From: Roseovarius mucosus
GTDB taxonomy: Bacteria > Pseudomonadota > Alphaproteobacteria > Rhodobacterales > Rhodobacteraceae
DNA: 64,000 nt
Direction: 5' to 3'
NCBI RefSeq assembly: GCF_002080415.1
Contig: NZ_CP020474.1
Coordinates: forward strand, 2,617,501 to 2,681,500
Shown: piece after piece, positions 47,024 through 56,392 of the stretch
Numbering within the stretch: the stretch's first letter is position 1
Layout: the number at the start of each line of letters is the position of its first letter
Notes under the pieces: model-generated
Told to the model about the DNA's origin: nothing
The model's input: the letters and a program-made list of their open reading frames with translations, nothing else
Database searches by the model: none
Translations under genes and position numbers: made by a program

Positions 47024-47826
47024 GAGGGCAGGGCAGCGGTGTTATCCTCCGCCTCTATATGGCGCTGTTCTTTGTCTATATGTTCCTGCCGCTCGGGATC
47101 ATGGTCGCAGCGGGATTTAATGCCTATTCGCCGCCGTCTGTCACGGTCTGGCAGGGATTTACCCTAGGCTGGTTTGGCGAACTTTGGGCGGATGCGCGAA
47201 TGTGGTCGGGCCTGCGCAACTCGCTGATCATTGCGGGGGCCGTGATCGCGCTCGCTCTGCCGATGGCGTTGGCGGGGGCCCTTTTGCTGGGGCGGTTGGG
47301 CACCCGGGCGGCTGGGGTGCTCTATACGTTGATGGTGTCGCCACTTTTGACGCCCGGACTCATCTTGGGCATCTCAACCGTAATTTTCTGGCGCAATTTT
47401 GAGGTGGCGGGGGGGCTGTTCACTGCGATTCTTGCGCAGACCACCTTTGTTTCCTCTTACGCGATGCTGATGTTCATGGCGCGGTTGCAGCGACAGGATG
47501 CAGCGCTGGAAGAGGCAGCGCGTGACCTTGGTGCCACGCCTTTGCAGGCGTTTCGCCGGATCACCCTGCCGTTCCTGCGCCCCACCATCGCCACGGCGGC
47601 TGTCATCGCCTTCTTGCAGAGCTTTGAGAATTACAACACCACCATGTTTGCCATCGGCGGTCAGCATACGCTGGTAACGGAAATCGGCTCCCGTATGCGT
47701 TTTGGTCTTTCGCCGGTGGTCAATGTCATCGGAATTCTCTTTATCCTTGCAACGATCACCTGCGCGGTGATCTGGGCCATCCTCAAAGAGCGCGAGCGCC
47801 GCGCCGCAAACGGAGCATCGGCATGA
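47020..47826 (+). CDS. Second polyamine-type ABC transporter permease, PotC-like
   Basis: 268 residues with about six TM helices. FNAYSPPSVTVWQGFTLGWF after TM1, a coupling loop EEAARDLGATPLQAFRR (about 165-182), and a conserved FENYNTTMF near 207. ATG 47020 overlaps the PotB-like stop (ATGA) and its stop overlaps the PHP gene in the same way. Confidence 0.9.
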   Translation: MRGQGSGVILRLYMALFFVYMFLPLGIMVAAGFNAYSPPSVTVWQGFTLGWFGELWADARMWSGLRNSLIIAGAVIALALPMALAGALLLGRLGTRAAGVLYTLMVSPLLTPGLILGISTVIFWRNFEVAGGLFTAILAQTTFVSSYAMLMFMARLQRQDAALEEAARDLGATPLQAFRRITLPFLRPTIATAAVIAFLQSFENYNTTMFAIGGQHTLVTEIGSRMRFGLSPVVNVIGILFILATITCAVIWAILKERERRAANGASA

Positions 47827-48746
47827 TCGACACATTCTCGGCCCCCGGACGGTTCTGGCGCGGCAATCTGCACACCCATTCAACCCGCTCAGATGGGGTA
47901 TTGCCCCCTGAGGAAGTCTGCCGTCGCTATGCCGCCGAGGGCTATGATTTCATGGCGCTGACCGATCATTTTGTCGGGCGCTACGGCTATCCGATCACCG
48001 ATACCCGCGCCTATCGCAGCAATCGCTTTACCACCCTGCTTGGGGCCGAGTTGCATTCTGGCGCTTTGGTCAATGGAGAGGTGTGGCATATTCTGGCCGT
48101 GGGTCTGCCGGATGATTTCGCCCCCTCCCATTCCCCCGAGTTCAAACCGGTTGCCAATCAGGAAACCGGACCCGAGATTGCGGCGCGGGCTGTCGCCGCC
48201 GGGGCCTTTGTCGCCGTGGCACATCCACAATGGTCAGGGCTGACACTCGCCGATGCGCGCAGTCTTACGGCGGCGCATGCGGTCGAGATTTACAACCATG
48301 GATGCCATATGGGCTGTGACCGGGGAGACGGATTTGGGATTGCCGACCTCTTGCTGAGCGAGGGGCGGCGTCTGAGCTTGATTGCCACAGATGACGCGCA
48401 TTTCTCGGAACCGGATCATTTCGGTGGCTGGGTCATGGTCAAGGCAGAGGAAAACAGCCCCGAGGCTCTGCTTGCCGCACTCAAGACGGGGCTGTTTTAT
48501 TCCAGCCAAGGTCCTGAAATTCGCGCGCTGCATCTGGAAGACGGGGCGGTCGAGGTTGAATGCTCTGCTGCGTCTGCGGTGATCGTGCTGGGCCACGGAT
48601 CAGCCGGGGTGGCGGTGCATGGCCATTCCATGACCCGCGCGCGCGTTACCCTTGACCCCCGCTGCGTCGCCTCACCGTGGTTGCGGGTCACTGTGGTGGA
48701 CGCGGCAGGCAAGCGCGCTTGGTCCAACCCGATCTGGAAGGGCTGA
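47823..48746 (+). CDS. PHP-domain metallohydrolase (CehA/McbA-like)
   Basis: 307 residues. Metal-binding motifs of the PHP domain: NLHTHSTRSDG (His17, His19), MALTDHF, VAHPQW, and IATDDAHF with Asp and His. CehA/McbA-like proteins include phosphoesterases and esterases acting on small molecules. It overlaps the last permease gene by ATGA, so it should act on what the transporter imports, perhaps releasing a phosphate or acyl group. Substrate unknown; the operon link is the best clue. A perfect hairpin covers its stop codon. Confidence 0.85.
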   Translation: MIDTFSAPGRFWRGNLHTHSTRSDGVLPPEEVCRRYAAEGYDFMALTDHFVGRYGYPITDTRAYRSNRFTTLLGAELHSGALVNGEVWHILAVGLPDDFAPSHSPEFKPVANQETGPEIAARAVAAGAFVAVAHPQWSGLTLADARSLTAAHAVEIYNHGCHMGCDRGDGFGIADLLLSEGRRLSLIATDDAHFSEPDHFGGWVMVKAEENSPEALLAALKTGLFYSSQGPEIRALHLEDGAVEVECSAASAVIVLGHGSAGVAVHGHSMTRARVTLDPRCVASPWLRVTVVDAAGKRAWSNPIWKG

Positions 48747-48760
48747 GTAGGACTCAGCCC
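48740..48760. terminator. Shared bidirectional hairpin between two convergent genes
   Basis: GGGCTGAGT, loop AGG, ACTCAGCCC: nine perfect pairs. The stem contains the stop codon of the PHP gene on the plus strand and that of the GMC gene on the minus strand. No T-run, but the placement suits a terminator acting for both convergent transcripts. Confidence 0.6.
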
Positions 48761-50367
48761 GCCGCGTGATCCGCAAGGATCATGTCCGAGGCTTTCTCGC
48801 CGATCATGATCGCGGGGGCGTTGGTGTTGCCTGACACGATCTCGGGCATGATCGAACAATCCGCCACGCGCAGCCCGTCGATGCCATGCACCCGGAGCCG
48901 GGCATCGACGACGGTATCCGGCCCCTGTCCCATCTTGCAGGTGCCTGTCGGGTGATAGATCGTTGTCGAATAGCGCCGCGCCCAGTCGAGCGTGCCTTCG
49001 TAATCGTCTAGATCCAGCGTGCGGTCCGGGCGAAATTCTTCTGAGATCTTGGAGGTCAGCGGCGCGCAGCGCGCAATGCGACGGGCAATCCTTATTCCTT
49101 CGACGATGGTCCTGCAGTCGGTCTCGGTCGAGAGGTAATTTGGAATGATCTTGGGATACTTCCGCGGGTCCGATGAGGCGAGGCGGATTTCCCCGCGGCT
49201 TTCGGGCCGCAATTGACAGACCGACATGGTAAAGGCCGAAAAGCGATGCACCCCTTCGCCGGGGCTGTCGGCGGACCATGGCTGGACGTGAAACTGAATG
49301 TCTGGTGTCTCGACATGGTCGCCCGTACGCATAAAGCCCGTGGCAAGACTTGCGGCCATGGCCATGGGGCCCGAGCGAAAAAGAGCATACTTCAGGGCGA
49401 TCCGCGCCTGATTGGACAGGCTGCGCACCTCGTCATTCAACGTGGCATCATGGCACTTGAACACCAGACGCGCTTGCAGATGGTCCTGCATGTTGCGGCC
49501 CACGGCGCGCAGATTCTGGCGCACCTCGATGCCGTGATCCTGCAAATGCGCCGCCTCTCCGATGCCCGAGAGCATCAAGAGTTGCGGCGAACCAATCGCG
49601 CCTGAGGAGAGGATGACCTCGCGTCCGGCCTTGACCACCTGATCCAACCCCGCCCGGTCACGGTAGGCCACGCCAACAGCACGTCGCCCCTCCAGCATGA
49701 TACGGCTGGCTTGCGCATGGGTGATGATCGTCAGGTTCGGTCTTTTGCGCGCCGGGTTGAGGAATGCCACGGCAGCAGAACACCGCCTGCCATTGCGCGT
49801 TGTCAGTTGGAAATATCCCACACCTTCTTGCGTGGCCCCATTGTAATCGGGGTTGAATGGATAGCCCGCCTCTTGTGCCGCCGCGACCCAGGCATCGCAG
49901 ATGGGCCTTTGCAGGCGCATGTTCGACACCCAAAGCGTGCCCTGATCGCCGTGATACTCGTCGGCACCGCGTTCCTGTCGCTCGGAGCGCTTGAAGAGCG
50001 GCAGCACATCGTCCCATCCCCAGCCGGGATTGCCCATTTGCGCCCAACGGTCGTAATCCTGCGGCTGTCCGCGCACATAAAGCAAACCGTTGAGCGAGGA
50101 TGAGCCCCCTAAAACTTTGCCACGTGGCCAGTCTAGTGCGCGGCCATTGAGCCCCGGATCTGGCTCCGTGCGATAGCACCAGTCCACCGCCGGGTTATGC
50201 ATCGTTTTGAAATACCCAACCGGAATGTGAATCCACGGGTTCCAATCGCGCCCACCCGCCTCAAGCAGAATAACCGTGTTCCGAGGATCCGCAGAGAGGC
50301 GATTCGCCAGAACACATCCGGCAGAACCCGCGCCAACGATCACGTAGTCCGCTGAAATCTCCGACAT
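48754..50367 (-). CDS. GMC-family FAD oxidoreductase (choline/alcohol dehydrogenase-like)
   Basis: 537 residues. The FAD dinucleotide motif [14 protein letters not shown] (about 10-23), the GMC signature [15 protein letters not shown] (about 80-94), the second signature [17 protein letters not shown], and the catalytic His in [10 protein letters not shown] (about 465) with a C-terminal [15 protein letters not shown]. It oxidises an alcohol, possibly choline, an alkanol or a polyol; betB/betI-type neighbours that would support choline are missing. The ribosome-binding site AAGGAGG lies before ATG 50367. It is divergent from the TRAP operon and may handle its substrate. Confidence 0.9.
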   Translation of the reverse strand: MSEISADYVIVGAGSAGCVLANRLSADPRNTVILLEAGGRDWNPWIHIPVGYFKTMHNPAVDWCYRTEPDPGLNGRALDWPRGKVLGGSSSLNGLLYVRGQPQDYDRWAQMGNPGWGWDDVLPLFKRSERQERGADEYHGDQGTLWVSNMRLQRPICDAWVAAAQEAGYPFNPDYNGATQEGVGYFQLTTRNGRRCSAAVAFLNPARKRPNLTIITHAQASRIMLEGRRAVGVAYRDRAGLDQVVKAGREVILSSGAIGSPQLLMLSGIGEAAHLQDHGIEVRQNLRAVGRNMQDHLQARLVFKCHDATLNDEVRSLSNQARIALKYALFRSGPMAMAASLATGFMRTGDHVETPDIQFHVQPWSADSPGEGVHRFSAFTMSVCQLRPESRGEIRLASSDPRKYPKIIPNYLSTETDCRTIVEGIRIARRIARCAPLTSKISEEFRPDRTLDLDDYEGTLDWARRYSTTIYHPTGTCKMGQGPDTVVDARLRVHGIDGLRVADCSIMPEIVSGNTNAPAIMIGEKASDMILADHAAG

Positions 50368-50394
50368 TCCGGGCCTCCTTGCTCAATCTTGGCG

Positions 50395-50425
50395 CAAGGA
50401 AAAAATCTCCTTGCCAGATCAAGGA
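50395..50425. repeat. Alternating inverted repeats, candidate operator
   Basis: CAAGGA (50395-50400), TCCTTG (50408-50413) and CAAGGA (50420-50425) form two overlapping inverted repeats with 7- and 6-base spacers, in the divergent region between the GMC and TRAP genes. A further imperfect repeat ATAAT-N6-ATTAT follows at about 50424-50439. An IclR-family regulator is encoded at the end of the TRAP operon and is the natural candidate to bind here. A further TCCTTG at 50376 belongs to the GMC ribosome-binding site. Confidence 0.4.
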
Positions 50426-50481
50426 TAATTCGATCATTATTGAGACTGCAAGTATCAAAATTGCAAAATAGGGAGGAGACC

Positions 50482-51717
50482 ATGAAAGTATCGAAAGCCC
50501 TGAGCGGAATTTCCCGCAGGGACCTGTTCCGTCTGTCAGGTCAGTTTGGCCTATCATCCGTTGTGTTGGGGGCCGGGGCGCTGACGGGGGCGGTCTCGCT
50601 TTCGTCGGTGGCGCGGGCCGCCGAGAGCACCTATGAAAAACGCTTTGGCAAAGAGCCGAAACATACGCTGAAACTGGGGGCTTCGGGGTTTAACGCGCGC
50701 AACCTGCTGATCGAGCGCGCCGGCGTTCTGGAATTCGCCCGCGATCTGGAAGAACGCACTGACGGCGAAATCCGTGTAGAGTTCATCGGCGACAACCAAA
50801 TTTGTGGCCAGCTCAACTGCGTGGAAAAAACCCAGACCGGCGTGGTGGATATGTATGCCGCCTCGACGCAGAACTCGGCCGGGGGCGCGCCCTATCTCAA
50901 CGTGCTCGACTATGCCTATATGTTCCCGAGCCGCGCCGCGCAGTATCATTTCCTCTATAGCCCCGCTTCGCAAAAGATTTTGCGTGAACCACTAGAAAGT
51001 CGGCATGGGCTGAAGTTCCTGTTCTCGCATTGCGAATTGCGCGGCCTCCAGATGGGTCAGTCCTTTGCTGACAAACCCACCGTCACCAAGCTGGAAGAGC
51101 TGTTTGGCACCAAGAACCGCGTGACTGGCACACAGTTGGGCCGTATCGCCATGCAGTTGCTCAACCTCAACCCGGTGCCGGTGGCCTGGGAAGAAACACT
51201 GGACGGACTCAAGCAGGGCCTCATTGACGGCGCGGAAACCTGGGCCTCTGCTGTGGCCTATGCCAACATGGCCCCCGTTGTCAGCCAATCGGTTGACCTG
51301 CGGTTCTTCTGCGGCACGGAACATACCTCCATGTCGGTCAAGGTGTTTGACGCGATGGAGCCGCATTTGCAGGATGCCATCATGGAATCCGCCTATCTGG
51401 CGCAGGTTCATGTGCAGGCGGCCAATGAGGCGGCGCTGGTCAAAACCGTTGGCTTCTCTGACCCGCAACTGCCCGGCACCATCTTTGCCCAGAACAATGT
51501 GCGCCCGGCGTTTCTGGCAGACGATCAGATCAAGATGGCCGAAGAAATGTGCTCGCCCGAGTTCAATCCAGAGCCATGGGCGCAGTGGCGTGAGCGTCTC
51601 AATGGCTGGGCTGGTGGCATCGACACCTATCAAGAAATCTACAACGTGGCCCGCGAGATTCCTGTGGATACCTTGCCCGAGAATGTCGAGCCGCGCCGCT
51701 GGTGGCGATCAGCCTGA
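50482..51717 (+). CDS. TRAP transporter, periplasmic substrate-binding protein (DctP family)
   Basis: 411 residues. The N-terminal SRRDLFRLSGQFGLSSVVLG is a twin-arginine-type signal (cleavage near ARAAE). The mature protein has the DctP fold: HTLKLGASGFNARNL at the start, EFARDLEERTDGEIRVEF, and the central GAQ/ETW-type helix (DGAETWASAVAYANM, about 250-265). ATG 50482 has GGAGGAG upstream. It binds an acidic small molecule (carboxylate or sugar acid) and delivers it to the DctQM pair. Confidence 0.9.
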   Translation: MKVSKALSGISRRDLFRLSGQFGLSSVVLGAGALTGAVSLSSVARAAESTYEKRFGKEPKHTLKLGASGFNARNLLIERAGVLEFARDLEERTDGEIRVEFIGDNQICGQLNCVEKTQTGVVDMYAASTQNSAGGAPYLNVLDYAYMFPSRAAQYHFLYSPASQKILREPLESRHGLKFLFSHCELRGLQMGQSFADKPTVTKLEELFGTKNRVTGTQLGRIAMQLLNLNPVPVAWEETLDGLKQGLIDGAETWASAVAYANMAPVVSQSVDLRFFCGTEHTSMSVKVFDAMEPHLQDAIMESAYLAQVHVQAANEAALVKTVGFSDPQLPGTIFAQNNVRPAFLADDQIKMAEEMCSPEFNPEPWAQWRERLNGWAGGIDTYQEIYNVAREIPVDTLPENVEPRRWWRSA

Positions 51718-51819
51718 CGCGATAGGCTCTGCTCGGGTCGCGCCATCCGCGCGGCCCGTTACCCCAAGCCGCCGAGACGTGCGGCGAATACATACGGCAA
51801 CCCAAAGGGAGGAACGGGC

Positions 51820-52488
51820 ATGACCGGCTGGTTTCAGGGCACAGGCGATATCATGAGTGCCCTCATGGCAGGCGATTCCTGGATGTTGAGTCAGGCGATG
51901 AACGAACCGGCGGCTTGGCCGCTTGGGCTGGCGGCGATGCTGGCGCTGGCCTTGTTGATTCTGGTGTTCTATCGCTTCAGCCCTTGGTCAGAGCGTAATC
52001 TGGAAAAGACGATCATGGTCGTGTCTTATTTGGCCATTGGCGGGATCATCTTTGTCGAGGTGTTTCGCCGTTTCGTCTTGTCACAACAGGTCCCATGGTC
52101 GACCACCCTGCCGCCCTTTCTTTTTCTGATCATGACGTATTTCGGGTGCAGCTATAACGTCAAGCTGCGCACGCATCTGGCCTTTGCCGAATTCCGCAAC
52201 GCGATGTCGCGCACGGGACAAATGGCCTGCCTCATGCTGGATGCATTGCTCTGGACCGGGTTTTCTTGGGTCGTGGTCGTTACCTCGACCAAGGTGGCGA
52301 TCAATTCGGCAGCGAATTTCCAAATCATGCTGGGCACCGACAATGTCATGCAATGGTGGTTCCTTTTGTCCGTGCCTCTGGCCTTTACCACGCTGGTGGC
52401 GCGGGTGATCGAGAATGTCCTAGCCGATATTGCCAATTTCCGCAGTGGTGAGACCTTGATCACCCAAGCTGTGATCGGAGGCGACTGA
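51820..52488 (+). CDS. TRAP transporter, small permease (DctQ family)
   Basis: 222 residues with about four TM helices (about 30-52, 64-82, 92-112, 178-198) and the family's variable sequence. KLRTHLAFAEFRNAMS lies in the cytosolic loop. ATG 51820 has GGGAGGAA upstream; in-frame later starts (51853) are possible. It overlaps in function with the DctM gene, which starts two bases after its stop. Confidence 0.85.
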   Translation: MTGWFQGTGDIMSALMAGDSWMLSQAMNEPAAWPLGLAAMLALALLILVFYRFSPWSERNLEKTIMVVSYLAIGGIIFVEVFRRFVLSQQVPWSTTLPPFLFLIMTYFGCSYNVKLRTHLAFAEFRNAMSRTGQMACLMLDALLWTGFSWVVVVTSTKVAINSAANFQIMLGTDNVMQWWFLLSVPLAFTTLVARVIENVLADIANFRSGETLITQAVIGGD

Positions 52489-52489
52489 T

Positions 52490-53848
52490 ATGAGCGACCC
52501 AACCCTCATCACCGCCATTTCCATTGGGGTGACGTTCCTTTTCATGCTGGGTGTGCCGGTGTTTCTGGTCATCGGTTACTGGGTGATCGGTGTGTCATTT
52601 GTCCTTGGTATGCCGCTCCAGAATATTGGGGGCGCATTGGGCGATGTGTTCACGGACGGCTTTGCGCTTTTGGCGATGCCGCTGTTCATTCTGACGGGAG
52701 ACTTGATCAACCGCTCAGGCATTGCGCGGCGCTTGAGTGATTTTGCCTATGCCTGCCTAGGGTGGATACGCGGCGGATTGGCCATGGCGGCGCTTGGCGC
52801 TTGTGGGCTCTTTGCCGCAATCTCGGGCTCTAACTCGGCCACTACCGCGACCATCGGCTCGATGCTGCATCCCGAGATGATCAAGGGCGGGTATGATGCG
52901 CGCTTTTCGGCGGCGACGGCGGCGGCGGGGGGGACTGTGGGCATCATCATCCCACCGTCGATCATTTTCATCGTTTACGGCTTTCTGCTCAACCTGCCGA
53001 TTTCGGAACTGTTCGTTGCGGGGATCATTCCCGGCGCGCTGATGGTTTTGGCGATGATGTTCGCCGCCTTTCTGATCTGCTGGCGTAATGGCTGGGGGTT
53101 CCTCATTCCCCTCAGCCCCCTGCGCGTTTTCAAAACCGCCATCGGCGCATGGCTTGGGTTCTTTGCCATCGGCCTTGTTCTTTGGGGCATCTACACCGGC
53201 AAATTCTCTCCGACAGAGGCGGCGGGCGTGACCGTGGGCTTTTGCGTGATCGTGGGCTTTATCAGCCTGCCGCTTTACAAGCTGATGGGCGGTGCCAAAG
53301 GGCGTGACGTGAGCGAAAAGAAAATCTCGGAGATGCTGGTCGTCGAAGGATTCAGCCCGCTGGAATTGCCTTCTATCACCATGCGCTCGGCGCAAATCAC
53401 CGGTATTCTTGCCCCTCTCATCGCGGTTTCAGTCGTGATGCAACAGATCCTGTCGGTTCTGGGGGCACAGGAAGTCATTGGTAATTTCGTGACCTCAATG
53501 GGCGGGTACTATGCGGTGCTCTTTACCGCGATGGCGATTGTGTTTGTCTGTGGCATGGTGCTCGAAAGCCTGCCTGTGACGATCATTCTGGCCCCTATTC
53601 TGGCCCCTATCGCCCATTCCGTCGGGGTTGAGCCGGTGCAGTTTGCGGTGATCTTCCTTGTCGGGGCCTCTATCGGCTTTGTCACGCCGCCCTATGGGCT
53701 GAACCTCTATGTCGCCTCTGGGGTGACGGGCGTTCCCTATTTCAAGCTCTTGCGCTACATCGTGCCTTATCTTGTGGCGCTGTTGTCGGTTTGGGTGCTT
53801 GTGGCTCTGGTGCCTTCCCTATCCACAGCGCTGCTTCCGCAACGGTGA
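52490..53848 (+). CDS. TRAP transporter, large permease (DctM family)
   Basis: 452 residues, twelve or so TM helices. Family motifs: PLFILTGDLINRSGIARRL (about 65-83), GCGLFAAISGSNSATTATIGS (about 105-125, here ACGLFAAISGSNSATTATIG), GGTVGIIIPPSIIFIVYG (about 147-164), and FLVGASIGFVTPPYGLNLYV near 385. It carries out sodium-driven uptake with the DctQ and DctP proteins. The gene after it is the IclR regulator. Confidence 0.93.
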   Translation: MSDPTLITAISIGVTFLFMLGVPVFLVIGYWVIGVSFVLGMPLQNIGGALGDVFTDGFALLAMPLFILTGDLINRSGIARRLSDFAYACLGWIRGGLAMAALGACGLFAAISGSNSATTATIGSMLHPEMIKGGYDARFSAATAAAGGTVGIIIPPSIIFIVYGFLLNLPISELFVAGIIPGALMVLAMMFAAFLICWRNGWGFLIPLSPLRVFKTAIGAWLGFFAIGLVLWGIYTGKFSPTEAAGVTVGFCVIVGFISLPLYKLMGGAKGRDVSEKKISEMLVVEGFSPLELPSITMRSAQITGILAPLIAVSVVMQQILSVLGAQEVIGNFVTSMGGYYAVLFTAMAIVFVCGMVLESLPVTIILAPILAPIAHSVGVEPVQFAVIFLVGASIGFVTPPYGLNLYVASGVTGVPYFKLLRYIVPYLVALLSVWVLVALVPSLSTALLPQR

Positions 53849-53861
53849 GAAAGGTCAGGAC

Positions 53862-54626
53862 ATGGATGGTGACGACGCAGGGACCATTCCCACCAATCTG
53901 AGGCTCCTGCTTGTGCTCGAGGAGATCGCGCGCGTGGGCGTGCCCGTCACGCCCACCGAGATCAACGCAGCGCTTGGCCTGCCCAAGCCGACGATCCACC
54001 GCCTTTTCGCTACACTCGAAGAGGAAGGGTTTCTGCAACGCGACATGGATGGGCGGACTTATTCCCCGGGTCCGCGCCTGCGCAGCATGGCCGGGGGTAT
54101 CCTGTCGTCGCTGCGCATCCGCACAGCGCGGCAGGCAATCCTTAAGCGGTTGAGCGGCGAAATAGGCGAGACCTGCAACATCGCCTTACCGGACCGCGAT
54201 GCCATGATCTATCTAGAGCGCGTTGAGACACAATGGCCGCTCCGGATACAATTGCCGATCGGCACGCGTGTGCCGTTTTATTGTACGGCCAGTGGCAAGA
54301 TGTATCTGAGCACTTTGGCGCGCAGCCACCTGGTGCGTTATCTCTCTGCGACAGATATTGTTGCCCGCACCGCCAACACCCTGACCGACCCCGATGCCCT
54401 TTTGGCCGAGATCCAGCGTGTGCGCGAGCAAGGCTACTCGCTCGACCGCGAAGAGTTCATGGAGGATATGATCGCTCTGGCTGTGCCGATCCTTGATGTC
54501 AACGACCGGCTGATGGCAACACTGGCCTTTCACGCGCCGACGCAGCGGTTCAGCATCGAGCGGGCGATGGAGTATCTAGAACCGATGCGACACGCGGCGG
54601 CGGATTTGTCAAAGCTCGTCGCCTAG
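53862..54626 (+). CDS. IclR-family transcriptional regulator
   Basis: 254 residues. An N-terminal winged helix (LRLLLVLEEIARVGVPVTPTEINAALGLPKPTIHRLFATLEEEGFLQRD, about 13-62) and a C-terminal effector-binding IclR domain (about 80-250, with PFYCTASGKMYLS and YSLDREEFMEDMIALAVPI). It starts 13 bases after the DctM stop, so it should control the TRAP operon and possibly the GMC gene, responding to the imported substrate (inference). ATG 53862 is preceded by AAAGGTCAGG. Confidence 0.9.
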   Translation: MDGDDAGTIPTNLRLLLVLEEIARVGVPVTPTEINAALGLPKPTIHRLFATLEEEGFLQRDMDGRTYSPGPRLRSMAGGILSSLRIRTARQAILKRLSGEIGETCNIALPDRDAMIYLERVETQWPLRIQLPIGTRVPFYCTASGKMYLSTLARSHLVRYLSATDIVARTANTLTDPDALLAEIQRVREQGYSLDREEFMEDMIALAVPILDVNDRLMATLAFHAPTQRFSIERAMEYLEPMRHAAADLSKLVA

Positions 54627-54633
54627 GACGCGC

Positions 54634-55524
54634 TTAGGTCCATTTCGCCAGAGGGGGCAGGCTCATAAGCACCGCGTTGGCGTCATGGCCTGTGGCCAGT
54701 CCGAATTTCGTGCCTCGGTCATAGACGAGGTTGTATTCGGCATAGAGGCCACGATGCACAAGCTGCGTGTCCTTGTCGGCATCCGACCAAGGCTGCACCC
54801 GGCGTTTTTCCACCAAAGGAACATAAGCAGGCAGAAAGGCGCGACCAATATCCTGTGTCAGCGCAAAATCGGCCTCCCAATCGCCAGTGTTGCGGTCATC
54901 CATGAAAATACCGCCCACGCCGCGCGCCCGATTGCGGTGCGGCACAAAGAAATACTCATCCGCCCAAGCTTTGAGTTTCGGATAGAGGTCTGTGCCATGC
55001 GGATCTAGATGCGCCTGTTGCTGGCCATGGAAATGGGCCGTGTCCTCGGGATACTCGATACAGGGATTAAGATCCGATCCGCCACCGAACCACCACGCAT
55101 GCGGGGTCCAGAACATGCGGGTGTTCATATGGACCGCCGGGCAATGCGGGTTCTGCATATGCGCCACAAGGCTGATCCCAGAGGCCCAGAACCGTGGATC
55201 GCTGTCCATGCCGGGCACACCGCGCGCCGCCATGGCGCGCTGTGCGGCCTCTCCCAAGGTGCCATAGACCTCTGACACATTGACGCCGACCTTTTCAAAG
55301 ACCCGCCCGCCACGCATCACGCTCATCAGCCCGCCCCCGGCGTCCGATCCGTCGTCACTATGGCGGCTATTGTCGCTTACCTCAAACCGCGCGGGCGCGG
55401 CGTCTGACAGAGGCCCGGTGGCGTGGTTGTCCTCCAACCCCTCAAACGCGGTAACGATATCGTCGCGCAACTGGCGAAACCATGCGGCGGCACGTGATTT
55501 TTGCTGGGTAAAGTCGTCGGTCAT
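54634..55524 (-). CDS. hemF: Oxygen-dependent coproporphyrinogen III oxidase
   Basis: 296 residues. Converts coproporphyrinogen III to protoporphyrinogen IX in haem biosynthesis. Landmarks: VFEKVGVNVSEVYG, HMNTRMFWTPHAWWFGGGSDLNPC (from about 130), HRNRARGVGGIFMDD, and a C-terminal YDRGTKFGLATGHDANAVLMSLPP. The ATG at 55524 with GAGGA upstream is chosen over one at 55581, which falls inside the preceding SDR gene. It is the last gene of a minus-strand run that starts with clpS or earlier. Confidence 0.94.
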   Translation of the reverse strand: MTDDFTQQKSRAAAWFRQLRDDIVTAFEGLEDNHATGPLSDAAPARFEVSDNSRHSDDGSDAGGGLMSVMRGGRVFEKVGVNVSEVYGTLGEAAQRAMAARGVPGMDSDPRFWASGISLVAHMQNPHCPAVHMNTRMFWTPHAWWFGGGSDLNPCIEYPEDTAHFHGQQQAHLDPHGTDLYPKLKAWADEYFFVPHRNRARGVGGIFMDDRNTGDWEADFALTQDIGRAFLPAYVPLVEKRRVQPWSDADKDTQLVHRGLYAEYNLVYDRGTKFGLATGHDANAVLMSLPPLAKWT

Positions 55525-55552
55525 GCGTCTGGTCCTCGGGCGATGTTGCCTA

Positions 55553-56353
55553 TTAGTGCGCCGGGGCTGCGCAGGGGTCAAGCAGGGTCCGCCCGCCGTC
55601 CACCGTCATGATCTGTCCGGTCATGAAGGCTGATCCATCACAGGCCAGATAATGCACCGCTTCTGCCAGTTCCGCCGCCGAGGCAATCCGCCCAAGGGGC
55701 GTGTGGCATTCAATATCGGCGCGGTAATCGCTGTGTTCCCGTAGCGTTTCCTTGAGCGACGCGCTCATGACCGAGCCAAAGGCCAGGGCGTTGACCCGGA
55801 TACGGTGCGGTGCCAAGGCAAGTGCCAGGCTGCGTGTCATCTGATCCAGTGCCGCCGAGGCCACCGAATAGGCCAAGAGATCCGGATGGGTGCAGCGCGC
55901 GGCAATCGAGGACAGGTTGACGATGGTGCCCGCGCTGCCTTCGGTCTGGCCTTCGGATTGCTTGATCATCCGGCGCGCGACCTGTTGGCTCATGCGCAGC
56001 GCGGTCAAAAGGTTCTGCTCCAATAGCATCTCAACCGCGTCATCATCGGGGTTGAGCGCATCCGAGGGCACAATCTGGCGGCAGGCATTGACGAGGATAT
56101 CCACCTGTTCAAAGGCGTCGATCGTGGCCGACAGCAGATTGGCCTGCGTCAGTTTTTGCCGCAGGTCGCCCGCGAAATAGCGGATGTTGCTGCTGTCGTC
56201 ATTCTCGCCCAATTCCTTGATCAGGCGTGCTTCATCCATGTCGGCAAAGACAACATTGGCGCCCTTGTCCGCGAAATGACGCCCGATAGCGAGGCCGATG
56301 CCATTGGCACCTCCGGTGATAATGGCGGTTTTTCCGGTGATCGAGAAGGACAT
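55553..56353 (-). CDS. SDR-family protein with altered catalytic motifs
   Basis: 266 residues with a classical SDR fold: cofactor motif TGGANGIGLAIG (13-24), FADMD, IVNLSSIAAR, VDGGR near the C-terminus. Two canonical parts are changed. The YxxxK pair reads YSVAS (Tyr162, Ser166), so the catalytic Lys is missing, and the NNAG motif reads NACR (89-92). Ser149 and Tyr162 remain. It may bind NAD(P) without normal dehydrogenase activity, or use a different mechanism. It lies 28 bases upstream of hemF and 39 after the methyltransferase gene on the same strand. Typical annotation would be SDR oxidoreductase; function is not known to me. Confidence 0.85.
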   Translation of the reverse strand: MSFSITGKTAIITGGANGIGLAIGRHFADKGANVVFADMDEARLIKELGENDDSSNIRYFAGDLRQKLTQANLLSATIDAFEQVDILVNACRQIVPSDALNPDDDAVEMLLEQNLLTALRMSQQVARRMIKQSEGQTEGSAGTIVNLSSIAARCTHPDLLAYSVASAALDQMTRSLALALAPHRIRVNALAFGSVMSASLKETLREHSDYRADIECHTPLGRIASAAELAEAVHYLACDGSAFMTGQIMTVDGGRTLLDPCAAPAH

Positions 56354-56392
56354 ATCGGACCTTTCAAGCTGGGTCTGGCGCGCATGGGGGCA

